Shown in pieces: positions 1 through 9,878 of a stretch of 35,397 nucleotides of DNA. Source of the DNA: Ferruginibacter sp. (GTDB taxonomy: Bacteria; Bacteroidota; Bacteroidia; Chitinophagales; Chitinophagaceae). The first letter of the stretch is position 1, and the number at the start of each line of letters is the position of its first letter. Under the pieces are notes generated by a model that was not told where the DNA came from, made no database searches, and worked only from the letters and a program-made list of their open reading frames with translations. The stretch lies in the NCBI GenBank assembly GCA_025352695.1, contig JANXSK010000065.1:1-35397 (forward strand), read 5' to 3'. The translations under genes and the position numbers were made by a program.

Positions 1-1
1 T

Positions 2-1468
2 GCTTTGGACGCAGCGTGGAGTGTGTATGAAGTTCACCTGGCAAGCTGGATGCGGCCTGATAAAAATGATGAAGAAACTTACAATAGTTACCACCAAATT
101 ACAGAACGGTTGGTGCCTTACGTTAGCGATATGGGTTTTACACACGTAGAGTTTATGCCGGTAATGGAACATCCTTTTGATGGTAGCTGGGGTTACCAGG
201 GTACAGGTTTTTTTGCACCTACCTCTCGCTTTGGCGAGCCTGAAAATTTTATGGCCATGATAGATGCTTTTCACAAAGCAGGTATTGGTGTTATTTTAGA
301 TTGGGTTCCCTCGCATTTTCCTTACGATGCCCACGGCTTGTTTATGTTTGACGGCACTCATACGTATGAATATGCTGATATGCGAAAAGGATTTCATCCT
401 GATTGGAACAGTTATATTTTTAATTACAAACGAGGCGAAGTAAAATCATTTTTAATCAGTAGCGCCAGATTTTGGTTTGATCTTTTTCATATTGATGGTA
501 TCAGAGTTGATGCGGTAAGTTCTATTTTACAACTTGATTATTCCCGTAAAGAAGGTGAGTGGGAACCCAATGAATTTGGCGGTAATGGCAATATTGAAGC
601 CATTGCATTTATAAAAGAATTGAATGAAACAATCTACCGCGATTTTCCAGATGTACAGATGATTGCAGAAGAAGCTACTGACTGGCCAAATGTAACAAGG
701 CCAACATTTCAGGATGGCCTTGGATTTGGTATGAAATGGATGATGGGCTGGATGCACGACACACTGGATTATTTTAAAATGGATCCTTACTTCAGGCAGT
801 TTCACCAGGATAAGTTTACGTTTAGCATGATGTATTTTTTTGATGAAAATTTTATGTTGCCGCTTAGCCACGATGAAATTGTGCATGGTAAAAGCCCCAT
901 GTTGTATAAAATGCCAGGTGATGAATGGCAAAAGTTTGCCAACCTGCGGTTGATGTACACATACATGTTTACACATCCAGGAGCAAAATTATTATTTATG
1001 GGTAATGAATTTGCGCAAACAACAGAATGGAATTATAAAAGCGAACTTAACTGGGAGTTGCTAGCATTTGAGCCACATAAAAAAATGCAGGACTGTATTA
1101 AATCACTAAATAATTTATATACCCAACAACCGGCGTTACATGAATTACAATTTAAGGTAGAAGGGTTTGAATGGACAAATCTTAACCATCGGCAGGAAGG
1201 AATTATTGTTTATAAAAGAAAAGGTAAAAATAAAGAAGAAAATATACTGGTTATATTGAATATGACGCCGGTTGTTCGCAGGGATTGGAAATTAAAAGTT
1301 AATGGAAAAGCTGAATGGAAGGAAATTTTTAACAGCGATAATTTGGCTTATTGGGGTACCGGAGATGTTTATAATCCTGATATAAAAGTTAAGTTAGTGG
1401 ATAAGCAAACACAACTATATGAAATAAATATTCATCTTCCTGCGTTAGCAGGTATAGTATTTCGGTAA
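2..1468 (+). CDS. glgB: 1,4-alpha-glucan branching enzyme, 3' part
   Basis: This is the C-terminal part of a GH13 glycogen branching enzyme, which makes alpha-1,6 branch points in cytoplasmic glycogen. The reading frame is open to the left window edge, so the true start and the N-terminal CBM48 region lie outside. The visible part opens with [11 protein letters not shown], the usual entry to the catalytic barrel. The GH13 catalytic elements follow in order: GIRVDAV with the nucleophile Asp at 509-511, IAEEAT near 662-676 with the acid/base Glu, and [10 protein letters not shown] near 860-888 with the third acidic residue. [10 protein letters not shown] and a C-terminal beta domain complete it. 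No lesion is seen. The next gene starts 29 bp downstream on the same strand but is probably functionally unrelated. Identification is from family motifs and is secure. Confidence 0.96.
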   Translation, partial: ALDAAWSVYEVHLASWMRPDKNDEETYNSYHQITERLVPYVSDMGFTHVEFMPVMEHPFDGSWGYQGTGFFAPTSRFGEPENFMAMIDAFHKAGIGVILDWVPSHFPYDAHGLFMFDGTHTYEYADMRKGFHPDWNSYIFNYKRGEVKSFLISSARFWFDLFHIDGIRVDAVSSILQLDYSRKEGEWEPNEFGGNGNIEAIAFIKELNETIYRDFPDVQMIAEEATDWPNVTRPTFQDGLGFGMKWMMGWMHDTLDYFKMDPYFRQFHQDKFTFSMMYFFDENFMLPLSHDEIVHGKSPMLYKMPGDEWQKFANLRLMYTYMFTHPGAKLLFMGNEFAQTTEWNYKSELNWELLAFEPHKKMQDCIKSLNNLYTQQPALHELQFKVEGFEWTNLNHRQEGIIVYKRKGKNKEENILVILNMTPVVRRDWKLKVNGKAEWKEIFNSDNLAYWGTGDVYNPDIKVKLVDKQTQLYEINIHLPALAGIVFR

Positions 1469-1497
1469 AATGGAATAGTTTTTGTAAAACAACAAGT

Positions 1498-2520
1498 ATG
1501 AAAATCCAAGCCTTAATTATTGCATGTATAATTTTAACCAATACAGCAATTTCACAAACCACTGATAGTGCGATATTTTATTTTAATAAAGGCATAGTAG
1601 AAAAAGATGCCAAACGTTATTTATTAGCCTCTACTTACTTTGATAAGGCAATTAATTTCAATAAGCAATATACAGCTGCCTTATTAGAGAACGGTTATGC
1701 AAATTTAGCAATGCATAAAACAGATGTGGCCATGAGGCATTTTGTAAACCTCTATCAACTGGAACTCACCAATAAAGCTGCTATTAAGGAATTATCCACT
1801 TTGTATTTTAGCTATCATCAGTATGCAAAAGCCATTGAGCTTGCAAATAAATGTACTGACTGTGCAAACTCGGAAAGAATAATTGCTATGAGTAGTTACC
1901 ATCAGGAAGATTATGCTAATGCTGTAAAAGGATTGTTAAACGTTATTGCAAAAGATGCCACGGATGCGGAAGCTACCTACACCATTGGAAGAAGTTATTT
2001 GGATATGGAACTCTACGCAAAGGCGGTACCTTTTTATACAAAGGCAATCAGTTTAGATACAACAAAGAATATGTGGATGAATGAATTAGGATTACTTTTT
2101 TATAACCTGAATAATTTTAAGCAGGCTGCAAATTATTTTATAAAAGCAACAGACCATGGCTACCCGGTAACGAACGATTTTAATGAAAACCTTGGATACG
2201 CCTACATCTACAGTGGCCAATTTGAATTAGGAGAAAAATTACTTCTGACCATACTTGCTAAAAAACCGGGTAATAAAGATATTTTAAGAGATATTGCCGA
2301 AGCATATTATAAGCAAAAAAGCTACGATAAATCGCTGGATTTCTGCCAGCAGCTTATAGAAATTGATGCTAACGATGCCAAGGCTTTGTACCAGGCTGGT
2401 TTATGCTTTCAACAAAAAGGGCAAAAAGAAAAAGGACAATTAATGTGCGACAATGCAATAAAAATGGATTCATCCTTATCTGGTCTCAGACAAAAAAATG
2501 ATGGAGGAGTTGGCTTGTAA
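1498..2520 (+). CDS. Secreted tetratricopeptide-repeat protein
   Basis: The product is 340 residues and begins with a signal peptide (hydrophobic residues 5-17, probable cleavage after AIS-Q), so it should be exported to the periplasm. The rest consists of consecutive 34-residue helical units of TPR type. Characteristic spacings include YLLASTYFDKAINFNKQY, ATYTIGRSYLDMELYAKA and ALYQAGLCFQQKGQKEKG. TPR proteins are scaffolds for protein-protein contacts; nothing here shows an enzymatic domain. A partner cannot be named from the context. It follows glgB by 29 bp and could be cotranscribed with it. The next 284 bp downstream are very AT-rich and contain no recognisable gene. Confidence 0.8.
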   Translation: MKIQALIIACIILTNTAISQTTDSAIFYFNKGIVEKDAKRYLLASTYFDKAINFNKQYTAALLENGYANLAMHKTDVAMRHFVNLYQLELTNKAAIKELSTLYFSYHQYAKAIELANKCTDCANSERIIAMSSYHQEDYANAVKGLLNVIAKDATDAEATYTIGRSYLDMELYAKAVPFYTKAISLDTTKNMWMNELGLLFYNLNNFKQAANYFIKATDHGYPVTNDFNENLGYAYIYSGQFELGEKLLLTILAKKPGNKDILRDIAEAYYKQKSYDKSLDFCQQLIEIDANDAKALYQAGLCFQQKGQKEKGQLMCDNAIKMDSSLSGLRQKNDGGVGL

Positions 2521-2804
2521 ATTCTATTTTTTAGTTGCGGGTACTTTCTTTAATTATATTAACTAAAAGAATTTATTTAACTTTATTAAACCTCACTAAC
2601 CTGTTTCTTTAATATTATTTTACTATCCCAATTTTCAGTATAGGATTTTTTTAGAAATCTTAATTAATTTAATCAATTATCCCTCACACCAATTTTTCTT
2701 TTTTTATTTAAGGTTTTAATTTATTATTTTAAGATGGAGTTGATACAGTAAAGAACAGCTTACCTTGTTTTTATTTAACTTAGTGGTTATTAATAGCAAA
2801 TTTT

Positions 2805-2993
2805 ATAAAATTTTTTTTATTATATCTTGATCCTGGAAGTGGCAGCTATTTGTTGCAGGCAATTATAGCAGCTGTTTTAGGTGGATTAATGTTTTTTAAA
2901 AATTTCTGGATTACCATTAAATCATTTTTTATAAAACAAAAACCTGAAGATGTTTTAAATGAAGAGGAACCTAAGGAAGAGGAGCGTAACTAA
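2805..2993 (+). CDS. Small DPGSGS-motif membrane protein, non-canonical start
   Basis: A 62-codon frame ends at TAA 2991-2993. Read from ATA 2805 it gives a short hydrophobic start, then YLDPGSGSYLLQ at residues 7-18. One membrane segment follows at about 17-35, then a basic stretch KSFFIKQK, and a strongly acidic tail EEEPKEEERN. I recognise the DPGSGS-plus-single-helix pattern as that of small uncharacterised proteins often found beside methyltransferase and sulfatase-fold genes, as here. No ATG, GTG or TTG lies in frame between the upstream TAG (2781-2783) and the motif; the first in-frame ATG (2889) would remove the motif and half the helix. ATA 2805 or another near-cognate codon is my best guess. 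The frame is convincing, the start is not. Function unknown. Confidence 0.62.
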   Translation: MKFFLLYLDPGSGSYLLQAIIAAVLGGLMFFKNFWITIKSFFIKQKPEDVLNEEEPKEEERN

Positions 2994-3112
2994 ATTGTTG
3001 CAATTAAGATTACTGGGAGTTTTAATATATCATCTGCGTAGCTGCTACATAAATTTCTATTGCTATTTTTAGTCTAAAAAGCCATCGTTTTATTTAATAT
3101 AAAAATATTTTT

Positions 3113-4489
3113 TTGATCCCAGTAATTTCAAAACATGCTTCTTCATATAAAGACAGAGATGGTTTTGTATTTAAATATGAGGAAAAATATTATCGTTGTA
3201 TTCATGTAAGTTATAATGATCATTATCAATGGCTGATGCAGAGTGGCTTGTACAACCAGTTAATCAAAAAAAAATGGCTGGTTCCTCATGAGGAAATTAC
3301 GGATACAGCTAAGTTTAATTTACCCGGCACCAAAATTATTTTACCTCAGCAAATTGCTTTAATAACTTATCCCTACGAATGGAGTTGTGCCATGTGGCAA
3401 GATGCTGCTTTATTAACGCTCAATATTACAAAAAATGCTATAAATAAACAGTTGATACTAAAGGATGCAACTCCCTTTAATATCCAGTTTTTAAACGGCG
3501 CACCCATTTTTATAGACACGCTATCTTTTGAAAAATATGTTGAAGAACAGCCATGGGTAGCATATCGCCAGTTTTGCGAATGTTTTCTAGCACCTCTTTT
3601 ATTACAACAGTATTGTACTGTAGACGCAGGTAAATTTTTAATAGTGTACCCAAATGGAATACCGCTGAATATTTTAACAACTCTTTTACCTAAAAAAGCT
3701 AAATGGAATTTACATACCTATTTACATATTTACTTGCAAGCAAATATTAAAGAAAAAAAGGAAAAAAATAAAGTAGATAACTCCACGAATTTCTCCAAAC
3801 AAAAAATGCTATTACTCCTAAATGGTCTTATTGGCTATGTATCAAAACTGCACATAAAAAAAACTAAAACAACCTGGGATGATTATTATTCAGAAACAAT
3901 TTTAAGCGATGTGTATTTGCAGGAAAAAACAAAACTTATAAAATCTTTTTTGGCTTCCGTATCTCATTCTTCCATCATAGATTTAGGTGCAAATGATGGC
4001 CATTTTAGTTTGTTATTTAAAAATTCTAAAAAGCAAATTGTAGCTGTTGATGGCGATGCCAATTGTATCAATGAATTGTATCTAAAAATTCGCTGTCAAA
4101 AAATTACCAATATTTTACCTGTAATAAATACGCTGCACACACCGTCTCCCGCAATTGGTTGGAATAATAAAGAAAGGGCAGCATTTGATGAAAGAATAAA
4201 AGGTGATGTAATATTGGCACTTGCACTGGTGCATCATCTTGCAATTACCTGTAACGTTCCCTTTGAGTTTATTGCAAATTGGCTTGCGGCAATGGGGAAT
4301 TATTTACTAATAGAATTTGTACCTAAAACAGATGAAAAAGTAAAACTCCTTTTACAAAATAGGAAAGATATTTTTAACGAGTATACCGTTGAGAATTTCC
4401 AATTAGTTTTTTCAAAAACATTTCAAATAATATTGCAGGAAAAAATTACCGGTACACAACGGATACTTTATTTAATGAAAAAAATATAA
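3113..4489 (+). CDS. NoeA-like class I SAM-dependent methyltransferase
   Basis: The 458-residue protein has a C-terminal Rossmann methyltransferase domain. Motif I is IIDLGANDGHF (about residues 288-298), followed by the acidic VAVDGDA strand and a later VILALALVHHLA segment. The N-terminal 250 residues carry the pattern GFVFKYEEKYYRCI, SGLY and PHEEI typical of NoeA-like proteins, named after a rhizobial nodulation protein. The substrate is unknown; a glycan or lipid-linked envelope component is an inference from context. The start taken is TTG 3113; the frame is open back to 3098 with no ATG, and no clear ribosome binding site is visible. It lies 119 bp after the DPGSGS gene, and its stop codon abuts the ATG of the next gene, which implies translational coupling. 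Confidence 0.75.
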   Translation: MIPVISKHASSYKDRDGFVFKYEEKYYRCIHVSYNDHYQWLMQSGLYNQLIKKKWLVPHEEITDTAKFNLPGTKIILPQQIALITYPYEWSCAMWQDAALLTLNITKNAINKQLILKDATPFNIQFLNGAPIFIDTLSFEKYVEEQPWVAYRQFCECFLAPLLLQQYCTVDAGKFLIVYPNGIPLNILTTLLPKKAKWNLHTYLHIYLQANIKEKKEKNKVDNSTNFSKQKMLLLLNGLIGYVSKLHIKKTKTTWDDYYSETILSDVYLQEKTKLIKSFLASVSHSSIIDLGANDGHFSLLFKNSKKQIVAVDGDANCINELYLKIRCQKITNILPVINTLHTPSPAIGWNNKERAAFDERIKGDVILALALVHHLAITCNVPFEFIANWLAAMGNYLLIEFVPKTDEKVKLLLQNRKDIFNEYTVENFQLVFSKTFQIILQEKITGTQRILYLMKKI

Positions 4490-5977
4490 ATGAAACAATT
4501 TAAAACTATTCCATGGTTTCTTTTTTTACTGGTTGTTTTTTTTATCCTGCATGGCACTGTTGAAAACTTTGGATTTATTTATTCTAAAGAGATCATTAAA
4601 ATTGGAGTTACTATTTTAATTTGTGTAACGGTGTTTTATGCAATTACTAAATTGTTTGTAAAAACATCAGTTCATGCAGCATTAATATGTTTTTTTATTA
4701 GTAGCTGGATATTGTTTTTTGGTGCCATATTCGAATGGGTAAAAAGTATTCATTTATTATATTGGCTGCATAGTTATACCGTATTTGTACCTTTTATGCT
4801 ATCCATATTTTTACTGTTTATTTTGTTTATTCGTAAAAAAGTAACGCTTCAGTATAAATTATGTTTTTACCTGAATGTGTTACTGCTAATTTATTGTTTG
4901 TACGATTTGGGAGGTTTAATTGTTAAGTTAGTAAAAACAATTCCTGCTAACTTTTCTACTACAATTTCTTTTGATACATCCTTGGTAAAAACAAAGCCAA
5001 ATGTGTACTTATTGCTCTTTGATGAATATCCAGGGTACAAAAGCTTAAAGGATAGTTTTGCATTTGCCAATAATGATTTGTATCAATTTTTAGAAAAAAA
5101 GGAGTTTAAGTTTTTGCCTACGTTTTCAAATTACAACATGACCTTTTATTCCATGGCTTCTATGCTAAATATGGAATACATTGATAAGCCTTACGATGCC
5201 TTACAAAATACAATGGATGATGACCAGATGCGGATTAACGAGGTAAAGAATGCACGGGTTGTAAAATATTTTAAAACAATGGGATATTCATTTATCAACT
5301 ATTCTATTTTTGATATTCTTGATCAGCCTTCATTTAAATCAAATTCATTTGTTATTTCGCAGGCAAAACTTTTAACACACAAAATATTTTTTAATAAGAT
5401 ATTAAGCGATGTTGGTTGGAATTTTATTTATGGTAAATATTCGATTCCCTACATAAAATATATCTACATGCAGGAAGATAGAAATAATAAATTTTTCGAA
5501 AAGAAATTAATTGATCCTGCCAATAAAATTTTTGCTGCACCACATTTTACTTATGCGCATTTTAATATGCCGCATCCATTGGTATTTTATGATAGTGCAG
5601 GAAATTATTTACCTACTGCTCAAATTTTTGATCCACAAACTTATTACAATAAACCTGTCATTTTATCTTATATCAAATACACGAATAATAAAATAAAAAA
5701 TTTTGTAAATGTTCTTTACAACAGAGATCCTACTGCTATTGTAATTATAATGAGTGATCATGGTTATAGAGGTTACAATAATAATAACTCATCTGTACCG
5801 CTTCTTTTTGATAATATTTGTGCAGCACGTTTTCCCGATAAAAATTATGCGGTATTCAGGGATAAATGGAGTAACGTAAATTTTTTTCGATACCTTTTCA
5901 ACAGCCAATTTTATCAAAACATTCCCTACTTAAAAGACAGTTCAATTTTTTTGAAAGATATTCCTTTACAATATTAA
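4490..5977 (+). CDS. Membrane-anchored sulfatase/LTA-synthase-like phosphatase-fold protein
   Basis: The 495-residue protein starts with about five hydrophobic segments within the first 160 residues, followed by an extracytoplasmic alkaline-phosphatase superfamily domain. Metal and active-site elements can be placed: LLLFDEYPG with Asp178, NMTFYSMASML with Thr218 as likely nucleophile, FNMPHPL near residue 365, and IIMSDHGYRG with Asp423-His424. This layout resembles lipoteichoic acid synthase and phosphoethanolamine transferases, so phosphoglycerol, phosphoethanolamine or sulfate-ester chemistry on an envelope glycan or lipid is possible. The actual substrate cannot be read from the sequence. 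Its ATG directly follows the TAA of the methyltransferase. It is the last + strand gene of the group; 81 bp later the convergent DUF1684 remnant ends. Confidence 0.78.
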   Translation: MKQFKTIPWFLFLLVVFFILHGTVENFGFIYSKEIIKIGVTILICVTVFYAITKLFVKTSVHAALICFFISSWILFFGAIFEWVKSIHLLYWLHSYTVFVPFMLSIFLLFILFIRKKVTLQYKLCFYLNVLLLIYCLYDLGGLIVKLVKTIPANFSTTISFDTSLVKTKPNVYLLLFDEYPGYKSLKDSFAFANNDLYQFLEKKEFKFLPTFSNYNMTFYSMASMLNMEYIDKPYDALQNTMDDDQMRINEVKNARVVKYFKTMGYSFINYSIFDILDQPSFKSNSFVISQAKLLTHKIFFNKILSDVGWNFIYGKYSIPYIKYIYMQEDRNNKFFEKKLIDPANKIFAAPHFTYAHFNMPHPLVFYDSAGNYLPTAQIFDPQTYYNKPVILSYIKYTNNKIKNFVNVLYNRDPTAIVIIMSDHGYRGYNNNNSSVPLLFDNICAARFPDKNYAVFRDKWSNVNFFRYLFNSQFYQNIPYLKDSSIFLKDIPLQY

Positions 5978-6058
5978 TATCTCAATATTATTAAACTCAG
6001 GGATATAAATGTTATTTCTACTTTTCCATTTAGCATTTTAGAAACTGTATTTTTTATT

Positions 6059-6649
6059 TTAATGAATTGGGGCAGCAAAATTCATCTCACCAGATTTAAT
6101 AGCAACAGGCAAAAAATTTTCTTTAAGCGGGATAGGACAATGAAATCCTGAAGCGTTGGCGCAATAAAGATTATATGCCTTGTTAAAATCCAGGCTTATT
6201 TTATTATTAAAAATCTGAGGAATGGAAAGATCGATATATCTGCCACTTTCATAGCTTTCATCTCCAGTTGTTAAATCGGTAAAAGGAATAAATAAGTAGT
6301 CAGCATATTTTTTTGTTTTCATTAAATCTACCGACTGGTAAACAAATAATTGAAATGTATTATCCCTGATTGCGAAAGTAATTTTACCATACTAAAAATA
6401 GTCTTGTAAAATATTGTTGGATGTTTTCATTGTAAAGCCAGCAGTGTCTATAATTTTTTCAAAAATACCTTCAACTCGGTAAGTGCTGTCAATTGCAAAG
6501 AAGCGAAAATATTTTTTATCTTTTTCCTTCACAACTTCATGGGTGGCAATATAATTTTTTTGATAAGCCAAAAGATTAGCTGTATAATTTTCTTGTCCGT
6601 AGCAATGTTGAAAGTAAAATATTAGTGTAAAAAAGTAAATTATTTTCAT
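6059..6649 (-). pseudogene. DUF1684 protein interrupted by in-frame TAG
   Basis: Two - strand pieces (6649-6395 and 6391-6059) lie in the same frame, separated only by a TAG at plus positions 6392-6394. The first has a signal peptide (hydrophobic residues 3-13, then CYGQE) and DKKYFRFFAIDSTYRVEG. After the TAG the frame continues YGKITFAIRDNTFQLFVYQS, then ADYLFIPFTDLTTGDESYES, GRYIDL and FNKAYNLYCA. These are hallmark blocks of DUF1684, whose members usually run uninterrupted for about 200 residues. The stop replaces the residue before YGKITF, where the family normally has Lys; AAG to TAG is one substitution. Other genes in the window end in TAG, so general recoding is unlikely. It is a nonsense-disrupted gene, or one with a sequencing error. 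The biochemical function of DUF1684 is unknown to me. Confidence 0.82.
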
Positions 6650-6740
6650 GGAATTAAAGGTAATATTTATTCTTCTACTACTAAATAAAGACGTGAAATT
6701 ATACCAACAATGGTTGTTTTGAAGTAGCTGGTTTACAAAA

Positions 6741-6776
6741 AAAGATCCCGTTCATTTTTAAATGAACGGGATCTTT
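6741..6776 (-). terminator. Hairpin terminator downstream of secDF
   Basis: A near-perfect inverted repeat (6741-6757 paired with 6760-6776, GC-rich core GATCCCGTTC) is flanked by an A tract on the left and a T tract on the right. It can therefore act in both directions. It lies 30 bp beyond the secDF stop on the - strand and separates secDF from the DUF1684 gene. Confidence 0.88.
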
Positions 6777-6805
6777 TTTTAATATTTACTTATTATTATT
6801 TATGC

Positions 6806-9751
6806 TTATTTAGTAACAACTGCTTTATCAGTGCTTACTGCTACAGGCTCAGTTAGGGCTTTACTTTTACCAAGATCAACTAATATTGGGGAAGCTACAA
6901 AGATTGAAGAATAGGTTCCGGTTATAACACCAATCAACATTGCAAAAGCAAAACCTCTTGTTACTTCACCACCAAAGATGAACAATATCAAAATGGTTAA
7001 GAATACAGTTAATGATGTCATTATTGTACGACTCAGCGTATCGTTGATAGCACGGTTAATGATAGAACCTTTGCTTTCTCCTTTTTTAGCATTGTTACTG
7101 TATTCCCTTATACGGTCAAATACAATTACGGTATCATTCATACTAAAACCAATTACGGTTAAAACGGCTGCAATAAAATGCTGGTCAATTTCTAACGGGA
7201 ATGGTACAATATTTTTGAAGAATGAAAAAACAGCCAGTGTTATAAACACATCATGCAAAAGAGCTACAATTGTTCCTACAGAATATCTCCAATCGCGGAA
7301 ACGTGCAAAAATATACAGAAAAATAATTAGCATCGCAAACAAAGTGGCCTTAATAGCACCTTTTTTGAGATCTTCAGAAATAGTAGGTTGTACTGTTTGA
7401 GAACTTAATATATTGTTCTTAGCAAAATCAGCGTAGGTGATTCCTGGTAAGACTTTTTGAAGTCCCAGGTACAATTTAGTTTGAACAAGACTATCCGCAT
7501 TGTCAACGCCTTTCTTGTAAGAAGTAGTAATGTTTAAATGCTTGCTATCACCAACCGTTTTAATAACAGGAAAATCTCCTTCAAATGCATTTTTCAAATC
7601 ATCTCTTACAGCATCATTTTTTACAGCTTGTGGAAAAGCCACTGTGTAACTACGGCCTCCTTTAAATTCTACACCTTCATGAAAACCATTAAAATACGAA
7701 CCTATTCCTAGTAACAATACAACTATTGAAATACCGTAGGCTACCTTTCTATATTCAATAAATTTAAAAGTAGCGTGTTTAAAAACTCTCTTAGAAATAC
7801 CAGTAAAATAATTAAAGTGACGGTTTTTATTTGTCCAAAAATCAGTGATTAATCTTGATACTAAAATTCCGCAGAACAAAGACAAAATAATACCTAACAT
7901 TTGTGTTGTAGCAAAACCTAATACCGGTCCTAAACCAAATATAAATAATATGGCGGCAGTTAAAAATGTAGTAACGTGCGCATCAATAACAGGAGCTAAT
8001 GAACGTCTATAACCATCATTTATAGCTTGCGGATAAGATTTGCCTTTGGTAAGTTCTTCTTTAATTCTTTCAAAAATAATTACGTTGGTATCTACCGCTA
8101 ACCCTACTGTTAGCACCAAACCTGCAATACCAGCTGCTGTTAAGGTAAAACCCATTGCACTTAACACACCAATAGTAAATAATAAGTTTAATATCAACGA
8201 GATATTGGCAACCCATCCACCGGTATTGTAGTATAAAAACATTAAAGCAAAAATCACTAAAAATGCAATGCCAAAAGCCATCATACCTCCATTAACGGAA
8301 GCTTCGCCCAATGTTGGTCCTACAATTTGTTCAGCAACAATTTTGGCTGGAGCGTTAGTTTTACCACTTTTTAAAATATTTGAAAGATCCTGTGCTTCTT
8401 CCGGAGAAAATTTTCCCGAAATTTCTGTTTGTCCACCTTCAATAGCACCCATTACATTTGGTGCGGTATAAACGATGTCATCCAAGGCAATAGCAACAGG
8501 ACGGTTGATATTATTTTTTGTTAGATCAGCCCATTTTTTTGCACCTGTACTGGTCATGTTCATTTTAATAGAGGGAGCCCCTTTATCATCATAACCCTGA
8601 AATGCTTCTTCTACACTTTCACCATCCATTGGCGCTTTTTCGCCACCTGGTAATGTTTTAACCACATACACATACATGAATTTTTCACCTTTTTCAGGTT
8701 TTTCTTCGGTACCTAATAAAACTCTGGAATCTGTAGGGAAGTTGTTTCTAACAACATCTAAAGACAGGTAATAATTTAATAACGCTGTATCCTTTGCGTG
8801 TGTAATAAAACTAAACTGTTTATTGTAAGGAACTTTTTCCTGCCTGATATCCAGCGGAGTCATTACTTCGTATAAAGCAGTTGCATATTTAGCATGCTTT
8901 GCCGTATCGGCAATAGCAGATGAATCTTTGGTGCCACTTAAAAATGCTGCCAGAGAAGTAGCTGCATTTTCATATCCTTTTCCAATTTCATCAAGATTGT
9001 ATACTGACCAAAATTGCAGGTTTGCACTTGCCTGCAGATACTTTCTTACTCTTTCTTTATCGGTAACTCCAGCTAACTCAACTTGTATGATACCTTTATT
9101 TTCGTCTAAATTAATATTAGGTTGTGCAACGCCAAACTTATCAATACGTTTTAATAATATTTTGTACGTTTCGTTGATAGCACCTTTGGCTGTAGTACGA
9201 ATTTGGTCAGTTACTTTATCATCACTGTCTGTAATTTTAATTTGCTTGCCTGCTCCTGCAAATAAAGATGCCAATGGGGTTCCGGGGTTTTGCTGGGTAA
9301 AAGCATTGCGAAAAAGGGTTATATAATCAGCATTGTTGGCAACTTTTTGCGAAGTAGCTGTTTGCAACGCCTTTATTAAACCAGGATCTTTGGGATTGTT
9401 GCTGATGGATTTAAGCAAGCCTTCAAGGCCTACTTCCATGGTAACACTCATACCTCCCTGCAAATCCAATCCAAGGTTAAGTTCATTCTCTTTACACTTC
9501 TGGTAACTTGTACCAACAATGGGATAAATACTTTTTTCTTTGGTACTGTCTAGGATGTGGCGCATCCTTATTTTAACTAATGCATTTTTATCTTCACCGG
9601 TTGCTTCCGGGTACTGAGATTTTACAATTCTTTCTGCCTGTGTTTTTACCTTCGCTTCGTAACTGCGTACTACCCAGGTATAAGATAATTCCCAGATAGA
9701 GATAAGTATTAAAGCAATGGCGAAAAACCAAACTAAGCCTTTCAATTTCAT
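6806..9751 (-). CDS. secDF: Fused protein translocase subunit SecDF
   Basis: At 981 residues this is the natural SecD-SecF fusion common in Bacteroidota. SecDF uses the proton-motive force to help the SecYEG channel release exported proteins at the inner membrane. The SecD half has an N-terminal membrane segment (residues 5-26), LGLDLQGG (93-100), a large periplasmic region, and a helix block containing GLAVDTNVIIFERIKEE (Asp554). The SecF half starts near residue 665, with VEFKGGRSY (FKGG 696-699) and IGFSMNDTVIVFDRIRE (Asp873). The periplasmic region between the first helix and the SecD membrane block is long, about 440 residues. A TATCTTTG -7 element lies 47 bp upstream of the start and a strong hairpin follows the stop, so it is probably monocistronic. 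Confidence 0.98.
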   Translation of the reverse strand: MKLKGLVWFFAIALILISIWELSYTWVVRSYEAKVKTQAERIVKSQYPEATGEDKNALVKIRMRHILDSTKEKSIYPIVGTSYQKCKENELNLGLDLQGGMSVTMEVGLEGLLKSISNNPKDPGLIKALQTATSQKVANNADYITLFRNAFTQQNPGTPLASLFAGAGKQIKITDSDDKVTDQIRTTAKGAINETYKILLKRIDKFGVAQPNINLDENKGIIQVELAGVTDKERVRKYLQASANLQFWSVYNLDEIGKGYENAATSLAAFLSGTKDSSAIADTAKHAKYATALYEVMTPLDIRQEKVPYNKQFSFITHAKDTALLNYYLSLDVVRNNFPTDSRVLLGTEEKPEKGEKFMYVYVVKTLPGGEKAPMDGESVEEAFQGYDDKGAPSIKMNMTSTGAKKWADLTKNNINRPVAIALDDIVYTAPNVMGAIEGGQTEISGKFSPEEAQDLSNILKSGKTNAPAKIVAEQIVGPTLGEASVNGGMMAFGIAFLVIFALMFLYYNTGGWVANISLILNLLFTIGVLSAMGFTLTAAGIAGLVLTVGLAVDTNVIIFERIKEELTKGKSYPQAINDGYRRSLAPVIDAHVTTFLTAAILFIFGLGPVLGFATTQMLGIILSLFCGILVSRLITDFWTNKNRHFNYFTGISKRVFKHATFKFIEYRKVAYGISIVVLLLGIGSYFNGFHEGVEFKGGRSYTVAFPQAVKNDAVRDDLKNAFEGDFPVIKTVGDSKHLNITTSYKKGVDNADSLVQTKLYLGLQKVLPGITYADFAKNNILSSQTVQPTISEDLKKGAIKATLFAMLIIFLYIFARFRDWRYSVGTIVALLHDVFITLAVFSFFKNIVPFPLEIDQHFIAAVLTVIGFSMNDTVIVFDRIREYSNNAKKGESKGSIINRAINDTLSRTIMTSLTVFLTILILFIFGGEVTRGFAFAMLIGVITGTYSSIFVASPILVDLGKSKALTEPVAVSTDKAVVTK

Positions 9752-9797
9752 AATTGGTTACTTTTAGTAGCTACTTTGTTAATTTTTTAGAAGTTTG

Positions 9798-9805
9798 CAA
9801 AGATA
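9798..9805 (-). promoter_or_regulatory. Putative secDF promoter, -7 element
   Basis: On the - strand this reads TATCTTTG, an exact match to the Bacteroidota -7 consensus TAnnTTTG. It lies 47 bp upstream of the secDF start in a 127-bp divergent intergenic region. No good TTG -33 element is seen at the expected distance. Confidence 0.5.
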
Positions 9806-9878
9806 AGGGAAAAACTGTTTGAAGAATGTTAGCTGTTTATTTTAGATTTTTCGTCATTTTGCACTCTAAATTATCCTT

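Noticed and set aside
6059..6649. TAG used as a sense codon genome-wide
   Set aside because: Several intact genes in the window end in TAG at their expected C termini (serine hydrolase, aminotransferase, wza-like, wzc-like, acyltransferase), so TAG acts as a normal stop.
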